Source: Acinetobacter seifertii (GTDB lineage Bacteria > Pseudomonadota > Gammaproteobacteria > Pseudomonadales > Moraxellaceae). From it: DNA of 64,000 nucleotides. The stretch lies in NCBI RefSeq assembly GCF_000368065.1, contig NZ_KB851200.1, positions 1,915,204 through 1,979,203 on the forward strand, written 5' to 3'. The notes beneath the pieces were generated by a model. That model did no database searches and was not told where the DNA came from. It saw only the letters and a list, made by a program, of their open reading frames with translations. Positions 9,420 through 18,946 of this stretch are shown piece by piece. Position numbers and translations under genes: made by a program. How positions within the stretch are numbered: the stretch's first letter is position 1; each line of letters starts with the position of its first letter.

Positions 9420-10559
9420 ATGCCACACGATACAGAATTTGAACTATTTCGAGATAGCTACCGTAGGTTCTTAAAAGAACAGGTTGCTCCGTATTACGAA
9501 CAGTGGGAACACGATGGCCTCATCCCACGTGAACTATGGCTTCGCCTTGGGGAAAATGGCTTTCTGTGCGTCGATGTGCCAGAGGAATATGGCGGTTACG
9601 GCGCTCCTGTTCATTACTCACTCATGCTGGTTCAAGAAACTGCTCAAGCTGGTTTTGCATCTTTAGCAGTTGCTATTGGCGGGCAAAATGAGCTGGTCTC
9701 TCCTTACCTACAAAATATTGGAACTGAGGAGCAAAAACGTTATTGGCTACCCAAAATGGTGACAGGTGAAGTCGTCACTGCAATTGCCATGACCGAAGCG
9801 AATGCTGGTTCAGACTTACAGGCTATACGCACTCAAGCCATTTTAGAAAATGATCACTACCGCGTGAATGGTTCAAAAACTTTTATTTCAAATGGTTTAC
9901 ATGCCGATCTGATCGTTCTAGTTGCAAAAACCGATCCACAAGCCAAAGCGAAAGGCATATCAATTTTATTAGTCGATGCTGCGTTAGATGGCGTTAAAAA
10001 AGGTCGATCTTTGCAAAAAATTGGATTGCATGCCCAAGATACAGCCGAACTATTTTTTGATGATGTTTATGTGCCTGCAACTCAGCGTTTGGGTGAAGAA
10101 GGACAAGGTTTTGCTTATTTAATGCAAGAGTTACCGCGTGAGCGTTTAAGCATTTCTATGATGGCATTGGGGTCGATTTTGGGGGCTATTGAAATCACCA
10201 AAGACTATGTGCTGGAGCGTAAAGCTTTCGGACAATCTTTAAGCCAAATGCAAAACACACGCTTTGTGCTGGCAAACGCGCAAATCAAAGCGAAAGCCGC
10301 CCAAGCCTTTGTAGACCAATGTGCGGCTCTGTATCAACAACACCTGTTAAGCGTAACCCAAGTTGCCGCATTGAAGTGCTTTATTACCGATGTCCAATGT
10401 GAAGTGATTGACCAATTACTCCAGCTTTTTGGTGGCTACGGTTACATGCAGGAATACCCAATCTCACGCTTTTTTGTGGATGCACGGGTACAAAAAATCT
10501 ATGGGGGAACCAATGAAATTATGAAAGAAATCGTGGCCCGAGAACTGCTCGGAAAATAA
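9420..10559 (+). CDS. hcaD: Acyl-CoA dehydrogenase (HcaD)
   Basis: This 379-aa flavin acyl-CoA dehydrogenase has the classic AMTEANAGSDL segment, the RLSISMMALG region and a C-terminal Y-GGTNEIMKEIVARELL tail. In ADP1 hcaD is proposed to reduce or oxidise phenylpropanoid side chains, introducing the double bond in hydrocinnamoyl-CoA compounds so that they enter via HcaA. A TTG at 9399 would extend the frame by 7 codons, but the ATG at 9420 after AAAAAAAGG is preferred. Confidence 0.88.
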   Translation: MPHDTEFELFRDSYRRFLKEQVAPYYEQWEHDGLIPRELWLRLGENGFLCVDVPEEYGGYGAPVHYSLMLVQETAQAGFASLAVAIGGQNELVSPYLQNIGTEEQKRYWLPKMVTGEVVTAIAMTEANAGSDLQAIRTQAILENDHYRVNGSKTFISNGLHADLIVLVAKTDPQAKAKGISILLVDAALDGVKKGRSLQKIGLHAQDTAELFFDDVYVPATQRLGEEGQGFAYLMQELPRERLSISMMALGSILGAIEITKDYVLERKAFGQSLSQMQNTRFVLANAQIKAKAAQAFVDQCAALYQQHLLSVTQVAALKCFITDVQCEVIDQLLQLFGGYGYMQEYPISRFFVDARVQKIYGGTNEIMKEIVARELLGK

Positions 10560-10641
10560 TTCGATTTAAAAACCAAATAAGGCAGACACAACAACTATGC
10601 CTTATTTGAAAACAAAAAATGTTATTTCAGGAAGAAATGCG

Positions 10642-11892
10642 ATGTCGAAATTATGGATGTACTCTACCCTTATGCTCTCAAGTTCAGTGTGGGCTGGCAA
10701 TTTTATTGATAACAGTTCAGTAGAACTCACCACACGAAATTTCTACTTTGACCGAGACTATCAAGTCCCATCAACTTATCCAGCAGCGAGGGACTGGACA
10801 CAAGGGTTTATTCTCAAAGCAAATTCAGGCTATACCGAAGGAACCGTTGGTTTTGGGCTAGATGTACTAGCAACAGCAGGTTTTAAACTAGATGCAAGCG
10901 CCAAATACGCAGGTACAGGCAATTTACCTAGAGACACGCGTACCAATGAACCAGCAGACTCTTATGGAGAAATTGGTGTCACAGCAAAAGCTAAAATGAG
11001 TCAAACTGAACTACGCATTGGTACCCTAATGCCAATGAACCCTGTTTTAGTGGCTTCACCTGCTCGATTGCTTCCTCAAACCTATCGAGGAATTTCACTC
11101 ACCAGTAAAGATATTAAAGATTTCGACTTACAAGCTGCCTATATCGATAAGGTAAATCAAAGAGATTCAACCAACTATGAAAAAATTAAAATTTCTGGGG
11201 TAAATGGTCGATACAAAAGTGCTGAGACGAGCGGCCTTTATTATTTAGGTGGAAACTATCAGTTTAACCCTGCACTCAAACTCACCGCTTTTTATATGGA
11301 TGTTGATGATCTTTATAACCAAACCATGGTGGGTGCATTACACCAATACAAAATTAATGACACCACCAACCTGAGTTCACAATTACGTTACTACCGTAGC
11401 CGAGACGATGGACAAGCAAAAGCTGGCTTAGTCGATAATGACCTTTATCATGCACATTTCGAACTTAAACACCAAAATCATAAATTTATTTTTGGAACCT
11501 TCCAACATTACGGCGATACGGCTTTTCCATATTTGACTGGAGGTGAAACTGGGCTCCTTATTGATACATGGCCGGGTGAGTTTTTAAACGCAAAAGAAAA
11601 AGCCTATAGTTTCCGCTATGAATATGACTTTAAAGATTATGTACCGGGTTTACGTTTTATGACCCGTTACACCACAGGTCACAATATTTATGCACCTAAC
11701 TTAGGTGGAACCAATCTAAAAGAGCGAGAAACAGACTTCGATTTAGGCTACACCGTTCAAAGTGGCTGGTTAAAAAATCTAGGGTTACGTGCACGATATG
11801 CCATTTATGACAATAACATGCTCTCTACAGCAAATATCAAACCTGTAAACGAAACCCGTATCAACATCGACTACACATGGAAATTTAAATAA
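10642..11892 (+). CDS. hcaE: OprD-family outer membrane porin (HcaE)
   Basis: A 416-aa precursor starts with a signal peptide ending SSSVWA before GNF. It then runs as alternating beta strands to an aromatic C-terminus (NIDYTWKFK) characteristic of outer-membrane barrels. OprD-type features include the FIDNSSVELTTRNFYFDRDY opening. The ATG at 10642 leaves a compact signal peptide, and the upstream in-frame ATG at 10597 would add 15 non-signal residues. It probably admits aromatic acids or their esters. Confidence 0.88.
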   Translation: MSKLWMYSTLMLSSSVWAGNFIDNSSVELTTRNFYFDRDYQVPSTYPAARDWTQGFILKANSGYTEGTVGFGLDVLATAGFKLDASAKYAGTGNLPRDTRTNEPADSYGEIGVTAKAKMSQTELRIGTLMPMNPVLVASPARLLPQTYRGISLTSKDIKDFDLQAAYIDKVNQRDSTNYEKIKISGVNGRYKSAETSGLYYLGGNYQFNPALKLTAFYMDVDDLYNQTMVGALHQYKINDTTNLSSQLRYYRSRDDGQAKAGLVDNDLYHAHFELKHQNHKFIFGTFQHYGDTAFPYLTGGETGLLIDTWPGEFLNAKEKAYSFRYEYDFKDYVPGLRFMTRYTTGHNIYAPNLGGTNLKERETDFDLGYTVQSGWLKNLGLRARYAIYDNNMLSTANIKPVNETRINIDYTWKFK

Positions 11893-11901
11893 TTCAAAAC
11901 A

Positions 11902-11932
11902 AGAGGTTCTGTCACATGTAGAACCTCTTTTT
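11902..11932 (+). terminator. Terminator after hcaE
   Basis: The stem AGAGGTTCT / AGAACCTCT with a 9-nt loop is followed by TTTTT, directly after the hcaE stop codon. hcaF begins 19 bp later, so the downstream genes may be partly uncoupled from hcaABCDE. Confidence 0.75.
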
Positions 11933-11950
11933 AATTTCGAGAAATTCATC

Positions 11951-12487
11951 ATGAAGAAAGTTGTAACGCTACTCTGCACAATGAGTCTGATTGCCCTGAC
12001 TCACGCTGAAACTCAATATAGCCCACCACCCATTCAGCTTGAACCTTTAGCAAAATTTAGTGTTGATTTAAATGCCCCTGTTTGGGAGTTAGGCACAACC
12101 AGTGATGCAGGTAAACGCCGAATTATTCCCATTACAGGTGGGACATTCGAAGGTAAAACACTTAAAGGCCGTATTTTAAATAATGGTGCAGATTGGCAAA
12201 TCGTTGACAGTAAAGGACTAGCCATTATTGATACGCGATATTTATTAGAAACCGATGACGGTGCACTTATTTATCTTCAAACCAAAGGTTACCGACATGG
12301 CTCAGCCGAAACGCTAAAACAGCTTGCCCAAGGCAAAGATGTTGACCCGAAAAATTACTATTTCAAAATTACCATGCAGTTTGAAACCAGCTCACCTAAA
12401 TACTCATGGCTGAACCAGACCGTTGCGGTAGGTAGTGCAATGCGCTTGGGCAAAGCGGTTATTTATGATGCCTACACGGTGAAATAA
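11951..12487 (+). CDS. hcaF: Secreted DUF3237-family protein (HcaF position)
   Basis: A 178-aa protein begins with a signal peptide (MKKVVTLLCTMSLIALTHA) and is therefore probably periplasmic. The rest matches the DUF3237 beta-barrel fold by its pattern (PITGGTFEGKTLKGRILNNGADWQ, DTRYLLETDDGALIYLQTKGYRHG). It lies between the porin and the esterase, where ADP1 carries hcaF of unknown function. A periplasmic role alongside the esterase is an inference. Confidence 0.7.
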   Translation: MKKVVTLLCTMSLIALTHAETQYSPPPIQLEPLAKFSVDLNAPVWELGTTSDAGKRRIIPITGGTFEGKTLKGRILNNGADWQIVDSKGLAIIDTRYLLETDDGALIYLQTKGYRHGSAETLKQLAQGKDVDPKNYYFKITMQFETSSPKYSWLNQTVAVGSAMRLGKAVIYDAYTVK

Positions 12488-12526
12488 TAATTTTTATAAC
12501 ACTTACAAAAGGATGGACACTTCATT

Positions 12527-12916
12527 ATGGATCAAAAAACTTTAGAACACTTACCGCCCATCCATCACCATTTGGGTGGACACAATATCCATTGGAATGA
12601 CAAAAACACTGAACTCACCATCCACTACACAGCACTAGAAAGCTTTACCAATCCACGCGGCACAGTTGAAGGTGGCATGATCTGCGCCATGCTTGACGAC
12701 GTGATGGGACTTTTTGCATATCTCGCCAATGACCATAAACCCGCTACCACCATTAACTTAACGATGGATTTTTTAAGGCCCTGTGCTGTAGGCGAAGTCA
12801 TTACAAAATGCCGATTCATTAAACAAGGCAAAACTGTACTGAATCTCGAAAGTGAAGCTTGGCAAAACAACAAAATGATCGCACGAAGCACAGCTAATTT
12901 TTTGGTTTTAGATTAA
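12527..12916 (+). CDS. PaaI-type hotdog thioesterase
   Basis: The 129-aa hotdog-fold protein carries the signature NPRGTVEGGMICAMLDDVMG, in which the acidic residue after the glycines is typical of PaaI/4HBT acyl-CoA thioesterases. It sits 40 bp after hcaF and 34 bp before hcaG. Its probable role is to free CoA from stalled aromatic acyl-CoA such as hydroxycinnamoyl-CoA. That substrate is inferred from the operon. Confidence 0.75.
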   Translation: MDQKTLEHLPPIHHHLGGHNIHWNDKNTELTIHYTALESFTNPRGTVEGGMICAMLDDVMGLFAYLANDHKPATTINLTMDFLRPCAVGEVITKCRFIKQGKTVLNLESEAWQNNKMIARSTANFLVLD

Positions 12917-12949
12917 TTACAAACATTCATTCAATAAGGATATGAATAA

Positions 12950-14701
12950 ATGAATTACACCAACAATAAACAAATTTTGACCCGCTCCGCTTTAGTGCTT
13001 GCCATGCTTGGTGCTTTGGCAGGCTGTGGAAGTGATAATGATGACACAACGGTTTCCTCAACAACCAAACCACCACAGTTGTCTCCTGCTGTGGGCGTAA
13101 AAATGACAGGAAGCTGTACGGACTTACTCGGATTTCAATACAACAATACGGTCATTAGCTCCTCCACTCTTCAAGAGACAGGCACATTGACTGTCGCCAA
13201 TAGACCGATTGGCGCTCATTGTTTGGTTAAAGGTTATATGGATCAGCGTATAAGCCCTGTTGATGGACAAACCTATCAAATTGGTTTTGAAATGCGCCTA
13301 CCTGTTGACTGGAATGGTCGTTTTCTCTATCAAGGTAATGGCGGAACCGATGGTAATTTAGTCCCTGCAACAGGTCAGGTTGGTAGCGGTGGACCACTGA
13401 CCAATGCTCTACATGATGGTTTTGCTGTTATTTCCTCCGATGCTGGACATAACGCTTCACAAAATCCAATGTTTGGTTTAGACCCTCAAGCCAGAATCAA
13501 CTATGGCTATGGTGCAATTACCAAGCTCACGCCTATGGCAAAAAACCTAATTAAAGCCGCATATGGTAAATTGCCAGACCGCTCCTATGCAGGTGGCACA
13601 TCTAACGGTGGGCGTCATGCCATGATTGCTGCAACCCGTTTGGGCGATCAATATGATGGAATTTTAGCAAGTACACCGGGTTTTCATTTACCTCGTGCAG
13701 CCGCAGCTCAACTCTACACAGCGCAGCAGCTTCGTCGTGTCGCAACAGATGAAAATGATCTAAGTACTGCTCTTACTCTTTCGGAACGCAAAGTATTAGC
13801 AAAAGCGATTTTAGATCGATGCGATGCCTTAGACGGTGTTGCAGATGACTTGGTTCAAGATGTCGAGGCTTGCCGTACAGCTTTTGATATTCATAAGCAT
13901 GTACCAGTTTGCTCAAGCACAAGAGATGGTACTTGTTTAAGCACCGAACAAATTGATGTATTAGCCAACATTTACCGCGGCCCTGTAAATTCGGCTGGAC
14001 AAGCGCTCTATGCAACCCAGCCTTTCGACCCCGGTTTAGTCGGTAGTAACTGGGCAAGCTGGAAATTTGAATCTTCGGTGGGAACAGCACGTGACCCAGT
14101 TGCAGTCGGCATTCTTTTTCAAGTTCCACCAGACCCAACAGTGACTCAAAACTCTAGACAATTTGCCTTTAATTTTAACTTCGATACCGACTATCCAAAA
14201 CTATCGGCAACTAATGATATATACACCGAAAGTTCGATGTCATTCATGATGCCACCCGATGAACTTAACCTAGATAAACTCCGTAATCACGGTGGAAAAA
14301 TGATTGTGATACAAGGCACAGCAGACGGCGTTTTCTCTGTAGATGACACCCAAAATTGGTACGATCAACTGCTACAACACTATAAAAATGATGCAAAAGG
14401 TACAGCACCTGAATTTGCACGTTTCTTTAGAGTTCCGGGCATGAACCATACCCGTGATGGCATTGCGACCGACCAATTTGATGCATTGACTGCTTTAGTT
14501 AACTGGGTCGAATATGGCCAAGCACCTGACAAAATCATTGCGACCGCACGCGGCGCAGGTAACCCAAGTGGTCAAGTGAATACTGAGCTTCCTCAAGACT
14601 GGGCACCAGACCGTACCCGCCCACTTTGCCCTTATCCACTGATTGCCCGTTACAATGGTCAAGGCGATAGTGAAAAAGCTGAAAACTTTAGCTGTAAATA
14701 A
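12950..14701 (+). CDS. hcaG: Tannase/feruloyl esterase lipoprotein (chlorogenate esterase)
   Basis: This 583-aa tannase-family esterase has a lipoprotein signal (lipobox LAGC, Cys26), so it is anchored at the cell envelope. The nucleophile elbow is GTSNGG; the acid is expected in IQGTADGVFSVDD and the histidine in GMNHTRDG. Many paired Cys (CTDLLGF, CDALDGV, CSSTRDGTC) fit the Cys-bridged tannase active site. In ADP1, hcaG encodes a chlorogenate esterase releasing caffeate and quinate. Here it ends the operon. Confidence 0.86.
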   Translation: MNYTNNKQILTRSALVLAMLGALAGCGSDNDDTTVSSTTKPPQLSPAVGVKMTGSCTDLLGFQYNNTVISSSTLQETGTLTVANRPIGAHCLVKGYMDQRISPVDGQTYQIGFEMRLPVDWNGRFLYQGNGGTDGNLVPATGQVGSGGPLTNALHDGFAVISSDAGHNASQNPMFGLDPQARINYGYGAITKLTPMAKNLIKAAYGKLPDRSYAGGTSNGGRHAMIAATRLGDQYDGILASTPGFHLPRAAAAQLYTAQQLRRVATDENDLSTALTLSERKVLAKAILDRCDALDGVADDLVQDVEACRTAFDIHKHVPVCSSTRDGTCLSTEQIDVLANIYRGPVNSAGQALYATQPFDPGLVGSNWASWKFESSVGTARDPVAVGILFQVPPDPTVTQNSRQFAFNFNFDTDYPKLSATNDIYTESSMSFMMPPDELNLDKLRNHGGKMIVIQGTADGVFSVDDTQNWYDQLLQHYKNDAKGTAPEFARFFRVPGMNHTRDGIATDQFDALTALVNWVEYGQAPDKIIATARGAGNPSGQVNTELPQDWAPDRTRPLCPYPLIARYNGQGDSEKAENFSCK

Positions 14702-14716
14702 CACCCTATAAAATTA

Positions 14717-14746
14717 AAAGAGAGCTGACCTATGCTCTCTTTTTTT
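14717..14746 (+). terminator. Rho-independent terminator after hcaG
   Basis: AAAAGAGAGC pairs with GCTCTCTTTT around an 8-nt loop and runs into TTTTTT, 16 bp after the hcaG stop codon. Confidence 0.85.
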
Positions 14747-14846
14747 ATTCTAATAAGTATCACTACTAAATCATTATCAAATGATATTTCATCCAATGCC
14801 TGCATCACTGCTAAGATAACACCGAAAACCAAAAACTCATTTCGAT

Positions 14847-15746
14847 ATGCAAAATCAGACTGCTCCAAATCTCCCCTCAACTCAACTAGGAAAAGCACTG
14901 CTTTGTCTTATGACATCGGCATTATTATTTTCCATTATGGGGGTGTGCATTCGTTTTGCTTCGCAAACAGTGGACAACGCGACCGTCGTGTTTTTTAGAA
15001 ATGCTGTAGGTTTATTTATTTTTATTCCGATGCTGTTTAAACAGGGTTTAGACTTTATTAAAACCGATAAACTCTGGATGCACACGTGGCGAAGTCTAGT
15101 CGGTCTTGCTGCAATGTACGGTTTTTTCTATGCCATAGCGAACTTAAAACTCTCAAATGCCATGGTTTTTAGTTATTCATCTCCTATCTTTATTCCACTG
15201 ATTGCATGGCTTTTCTTAAAAGAAAAAATTACCAAATCGATGATTTTTGCTGCTGTTATTGGACTCATTGGGGTTTTATTTGTTGCTAAACCCGACCAAG
15301 GTTTATTTAATGCACTATCTTTTATTGGCTTGGGTGCATGCTTTTTATCCGCAATGGCTTTTGTGACTGTAAGAGCTTTAACCAGTACAGAGCCGCCTGA
15401 GCGTATTGTTTTTTATTTCTGTATTTTTGGTAGTTTGATTTCCTCTATTCCGATGTTTTGGCATTGGCGTATTTTCACTTGGCACGAATTAGGCCTACTG
15501 ATTGCCGCAGGACTTTTAGCTAATATTAGTCAACTATTTATGTCTTATGCTTATAGCTTAGCGCCAGCAGGACAAATTGGCCCCATGAATTACATTGCCA
15601 TTATTTTTGCAGGAATATGGGGATTTGTTTTTTGGCATGAATTACCGGATCTGTTTAGCATTATCGGTATATTTATTATTTTATTTGCGATTTTGCTCTG
15701 TAATCCATTTTTGCAGAAAAAGTTACTTTCTCGATTTAAGGTCTAG
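14847..15746 (+). CDS. DMT-superfamily (EamA) transporter
   Basis: The 299-aa, ten-helix membrane protein has two EamA repeats. Each ends in the usual pattern (KLSNAMVFSYSSPIFIPLIAWLFLKEKI; LAPAGQIGPMNYIAIIFAGIWGFVFWHEL). Such proteins export metabolites or amino acids. It follows the hca terminator and need not belong to that pathway. Substrate unknown. Confidence 0.85.
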   Translation: MQNQTAPNLPSTQLGKALLCLMTSALLFSIMGVCIRFASQTVDNATVVFFRNAVGLFIFIPMLFKQGLDFIKTDKLWMHTWRSLVGLAAMYGFFYAIANLKLSNAMVFSYSSPIFIPLIAWLFLKEKITKSMIFAAVIGLIGVLFVAKPDQGLFNALSFIGLGACFLSAMAFVTVRALTSTEPPERIVFYFCIFGSLISSIPMFWHWRIFTWHELGLLIAAGLLANISQLFMSYAYSLAPAGQIGPMNYIAIIFAGIWGFVFWHELPDLFSIIGIFIILFAILLCNPFLQKKLLSRFKV

Positions 15747-15787
15747 ATATAACCCATTCTAATATTAGTTTTTATAAAAATTGAAAG

Positions 15788-16228
15788 CTAATCAATTGTT
15801 ATAAAAATCTCACCATATTCAATTTCTTCAAAAACTCTAGCTCTGCCGTGTGCATTTAACCCCTCATATTTAATTTTTGCATTCCAAGAATCAACAATTT
15901 TCTTCGCGATTAATAAAGTCTGCTCCGTTGTTATCTCGTCATGTAGGCTTGTCAATTCTATGAGATTCATCCAAAACTGAACTTTGTTTGTCTCTTCTAC
16001 TTTTTTTAAATTATTAAATTTGTCTTGATCAAACTCACTCTCTAAAAAAATATGATTTTCAATTATAAGGAAATCAGGAAAAATCAAGTTTAGAATCTTA
16101 AAAAGTAAATCTACGGGTAGTTCTTTAATTTTAAAAATTGAGTAAATATATTCAGTATCACCAAAGAAGTTTGGCTTATTTATATTTTTAAAACTTTCAA
16201 AACTTAAATCACCATCTTTTTCATCCAT
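15788..16228 (-). CDS. Hypothetical cytoplasmic protein
   Basis: I do not recognise this 146-aa AT-rich gene. It has no signal peptide or membrane segment, is acidic, and has a hydrophobic core (LPVDLLFKILNLIFPDFLIIENHIFL). A TTG at 16237 would add three residues, but the ATG at 16228 is preferred. Its composition is much richer in AT than the flanking genes, in the manner of small immunity-type or accessory genes. It sits in the 3' space between the convergent DMT gene and the AraC gene. Confidence 0.6.
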   Translation of the reverse strand: MDEKDGDLSFESFKNINKPNFFGDTEYIYSIFKIKELPVDLLFKILNLIFPDFLIIENHIFLESEFDQDKFNNLKKVEETNKVQFWMNLIELTSLHDEITTEQTLLIAKKIVDSWNAKIKYEGLNAHGRARVFEEIEYGEIFITID

Positions 16229-16248
16229 ACAATTCAACCCATCACTAT

Positions 16249-17319
16249 TTATAAAACTAATTTATCACGATACTCATTTGGTGAAATGCCCGTCCAGTGA
16301 CGATAGGCTTTTCGAAAGTTAGAAGTGTCTGAAAAGCCAATTCTTTCGGCAATTTCATCTACGGTTAAAGTCGTCTCTCGCAAATATTCATCAGCAAGAC
16401 GGCGCCGAGTCTCATCTAAAAGTTCTTGATAAGTTAAATCAAAACCTGCCAAGCGCCGATGTAAGGTTCGCTTTGACATATGTAACCGTTCAGCCATTTC
16501 TTGAGCCGACGGAAAAAGCCCCGTTCCATCCAATAATATTAAACGGATTGTTTTCACCAACTCAGGCTCTTCAAGTTCAGCAGCACCAAGCATCCGCTCA
16601 CAAAAGGACTTACACATATCCGCAGTAATCGGGTTAGCATTTGGGCAAGGTACATCGAGCCACTTTAAATCAAAGTGCCATTGCATCACCCCAGCATTAA
16701 ACTGAACGGGACAATGAAAAACTTTTTCATATTGTTCTGCATAGTCAGGCGCAGGATATGGCAACAAAAGTTTCTTTGCTTGAAATGGCCCTTCAAGCAC
16801 ACGTTCAATTAAGGTTTGCATGGAGCTAAACCAAAACTCGCACACCAAAGGCAGAAGCTTACCCAGTGCAATAATGTCCTGCCCTTCAAAAACCGCAGCA
16901 TCATCTCGAATATAAAAAGACTTCTTTAAAATAGGCCCTGCAAGTTTAATATGCCGAATGCCCAGCTCTACAGCTTGTCTAAAATTACGCGAAGAATAAA
17001 GCGCATAGCCATATACCCCGAAATCTGACAGTCGCTGCTTTTGCCCTGCGCGTAGTCCAATGAGTGGATCATTTGATAGACGTTGAATATTTTGAAATAA
17101 CTGAATTTTTTGAACTTGAGAAATATATAAAGAAGATTGATTTATAGCATCAGGCGAAATATTTGTGCCAGACAGAACTTCTGATATTGAATGGCCTTGC
17201 GAACCCATTTCATCAAATAAACTCGTCAAACCTAGTAAATATGTATTCGAACTTAAGGATGTATTATCATAATTTCCTTCAATAACAGTATTTGCATTTT
17301 TATAAATATTTTTAGGCAT
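16249..17319 (-). CDS. AraC-family transcriptional regulator
   Basis: This 356-aa regulator has an N-terminal Arabinose_bd-type domain (LIGLRAGQKQRLSDFGVYGYAL) and a C-terminal AraC DNA-binding domain (AQEMAERLHMSKRTLHRRLA ... EIAERIGFSDTSNFRKAYRHWTGISPNEYR). It is divergent from the coniferyl aldehyde dehydrogenase gene across 130 bp and is its likely activator. The inducer is not evident. Confidence 0.85.
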   Translation of the reverse strand: MPKNIYKNANTVIEGNYDNTSLSSNTYLLGLTSLFDEMGSQGHSISEVLSGTNISPDAINQSSLYISQVQKIQLFQNIQRLSNDPLIGLRAGQKQRLSDFGVYGYALYSSRNFRQAVELGIRHIKLAGPILKKSFYIRDDAAVFEGQDIIALGKLLPLVCEFWFSSMQTLIERVLEGPFQAKKLLLPYPAPDYAEQYEKVFHCPVQFNAGVMQWHFDLKWLDVPCPNANPITADMCKSFCERMLGAAELEEPELVKTIRLILLDGTGLFPSAQEMAERLHMSKRTLHRRLAGFDLTYQELLDETRRRLADEYLRETTLTVDEIAERIGFSDTSNFRKAYRHWTGISPNEYRDKLVL

Positions 17320-17448
17320 TTAACTCACACCATCCCTAGAGTGACATGCATAATGGCACTAAACTACCTCTTGTTGTCTCAATTTAACATCGACCATACC
17401 GTGCTTCAAGCATAAAGTATGATAAGCAAAAGTATGGAAGGAACAATA

Positions 17449-18909
17449 ATGGAAAGCTCCACTTTAAAAGAATATAGCGGCTCTGCCACTGAACATATGG
17501 AACTTATTTTTTCCAAACAACGTGCCAACTTTGGGGCAGATCCCTACCCAAGTCTTGAAGCACGCCGCACAAAACTGCATCAACTCAAAAAACAAATTAT
17601 TCGCTATCAAGATGCTTTAGCTACCGCGATTAATGCTGACTTTAGTTCAAGATCACTCGATGAATCCAAATTACTCGATTTGCTTGGTTCTGTGTTAGAA
17701 GCCGATCATGCGATTCATCATTTACGTCGCTGGATGCGTCCAAGTAAACGCCGTACCGAACTTTTATTTTTATCAAACCGTTTAAGTGTGCAATACCAAC
17801 CTAAAGGCGTGGTGGGTGTCATTGTTCCTTGGAACTTCCCTGTTTATTTAGCACTTGGTCCACTCATTGCCGCGTTAGCTGCGGGAAACCGAGTCATGAT
17901 TAAACTCCCTGAAATTACCCCGAATACTAATGCAATGCTTCGACGCATGCTTGCCGAAATTTTCAATGAAGATGAAGTGGCGGTTTTTGGTGAAGAAATT
18001 ACAGATCCTGCTAGATTTACCACTTTGCCATTTAACCATATTGTCTTTACTGGCTCTCCTGCCATTGGCAAAGTCGTCATGCGAGCAGCTGCTGAAAACT
18101 TAACGCCTGTGACACTTGAGTTAGGTGGTAAATCACCAGCAATTGTAAGCCGCAATTACCCTCTTGCCGATGCTGCAAAACGTATTACGCATGGTAAAGC
18201 AACCAATAGTGGTCAAATCTGTGTAGCACCTGACTATGCATTGGTTCCCAAAGAGAGTATTGATGAATTTGTGGATGCAGCAAAATCCAGCTTTATAAAA
18301 ATGTTTAGTCAAAACATTACAAATAATGAGAATTACACATCGATTGTAAATGACCGTCATTTAAAACGTATTCAAGATATTTTGACTGATGCGCAAGAAA
18401 AAGGTGCCCATATTATTCCTTGCGACACGTATAGCTTTGACCAACAAGGTCGCAGAATGCCTGTACAGATTGTGCTGAATTGCACGCCAGATATGCGCAT
18501 TATGAAAGAAGAACTCTTTGGCCCTATTTTACCTGTGGTGGCTTATAACTCTTTAGATGATGCGATTACCTATGTGAAATCAGATGAACGACCTTTAGCG
18601 CTTTATTGCTTTACGCATAGCTCAGTAGAACGCAACCGGATTTTACGTGAAACTCATTCGGGTGGCGTGACCATTAATGATTGGGGTTGGCATGTAGTTA
18701 ACCATGATGCTCCTTTCGGTGGTATAGGTAACTCAGGCATGGGGTCATATCATGGTGAAGAAGGTTTTCGTGAACTTTCACATGCAAAAACTGTATTTAT
18801 TCGCCATCGATTTTTCCCGACGCAGCTTTTCCACCCTCCTTATGGAACATTCTTGCAAAAACTGGCAATTCGCTTTTTCTTGAAAAAAGGTGATCCAAAT
18901 ATTAAATAA
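17449..18909 (+). CDS. calB: Coniferyl-aldehyde dehydrogenase-like enzyme
   Basis: This NAD(P)-dependent aldehyde dehydrogenase (486 aa) belongs to the class-3/coniferyl aldehyde branch. It shows GVIVPWNFPVYLALGPLIAALAAGN, LELGGKSPAIV and the catalytic Cys in SGQICVAPDY. It has the hydrophobic C-terminal extension (LAIRFFLKKG) of that branch. AAGGA at 17438-17442 supports the ATG at 17449 over an upstream one at 17419. It could oxidise coniferyl aldehyde to ferulate, feeding hca, or handle long-chain aldehydes. Confidence 0.75.
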   Translation: MESSTLKEYSGSATEHMELIFSKQRANFGADPYPSLEARRTKLHQLKKQIIRYQDALATAINADFSSRSLDESKLLDLLGSVLEADHAIHHLRRWMRPSKRRTELLFLSNRLSVQYQPKGVVGVIVPWNFPVYLALGPLIAALAAGNRVMIKLPEITPNTNAMLRRMLAEIFNEDEVAVFGEEITDPARFTTLPFNHIVFTGSPAIGKVVMRAAAENLTPVTLELGGKSPAIVSRNYPLADAAKRITHGKATNSGQICVAPDYALVPKESIDEFVDAAKSSFIKMFSQNITNNENYTSIVNDRHLKRIQDILTDAQEKGAHIIPCDTYSFDQQGRRMPVQIVLNCTPDMRIMKEELFGPILPVVAYNSLDDAITYVKSDERPLALYCFTHSSVERNRILRETHSGGVTINDWGWHVVNHDAPFGGIGNSGMGSYHGEEGFRELSHAKTVFIRHRFFPTQLFHPPYGTFLQKLAIRFFLKKGDPNIK

Positions 18910-18917
18910 TAGATTAT

Positions 18918-18946
18918 AAAAAAAGCCTCGTAATGAGGCTTTTTTT
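18918..18946. terminator. Terminator after calB
   Basis: AAAAAAAGCCTC and GAGGCTTTTTTT enclose a 5-nt loop. With A- and T-runs on both sides it can act in both orientations, serving calB and the convergent permease gene. Confidence 0.9.
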
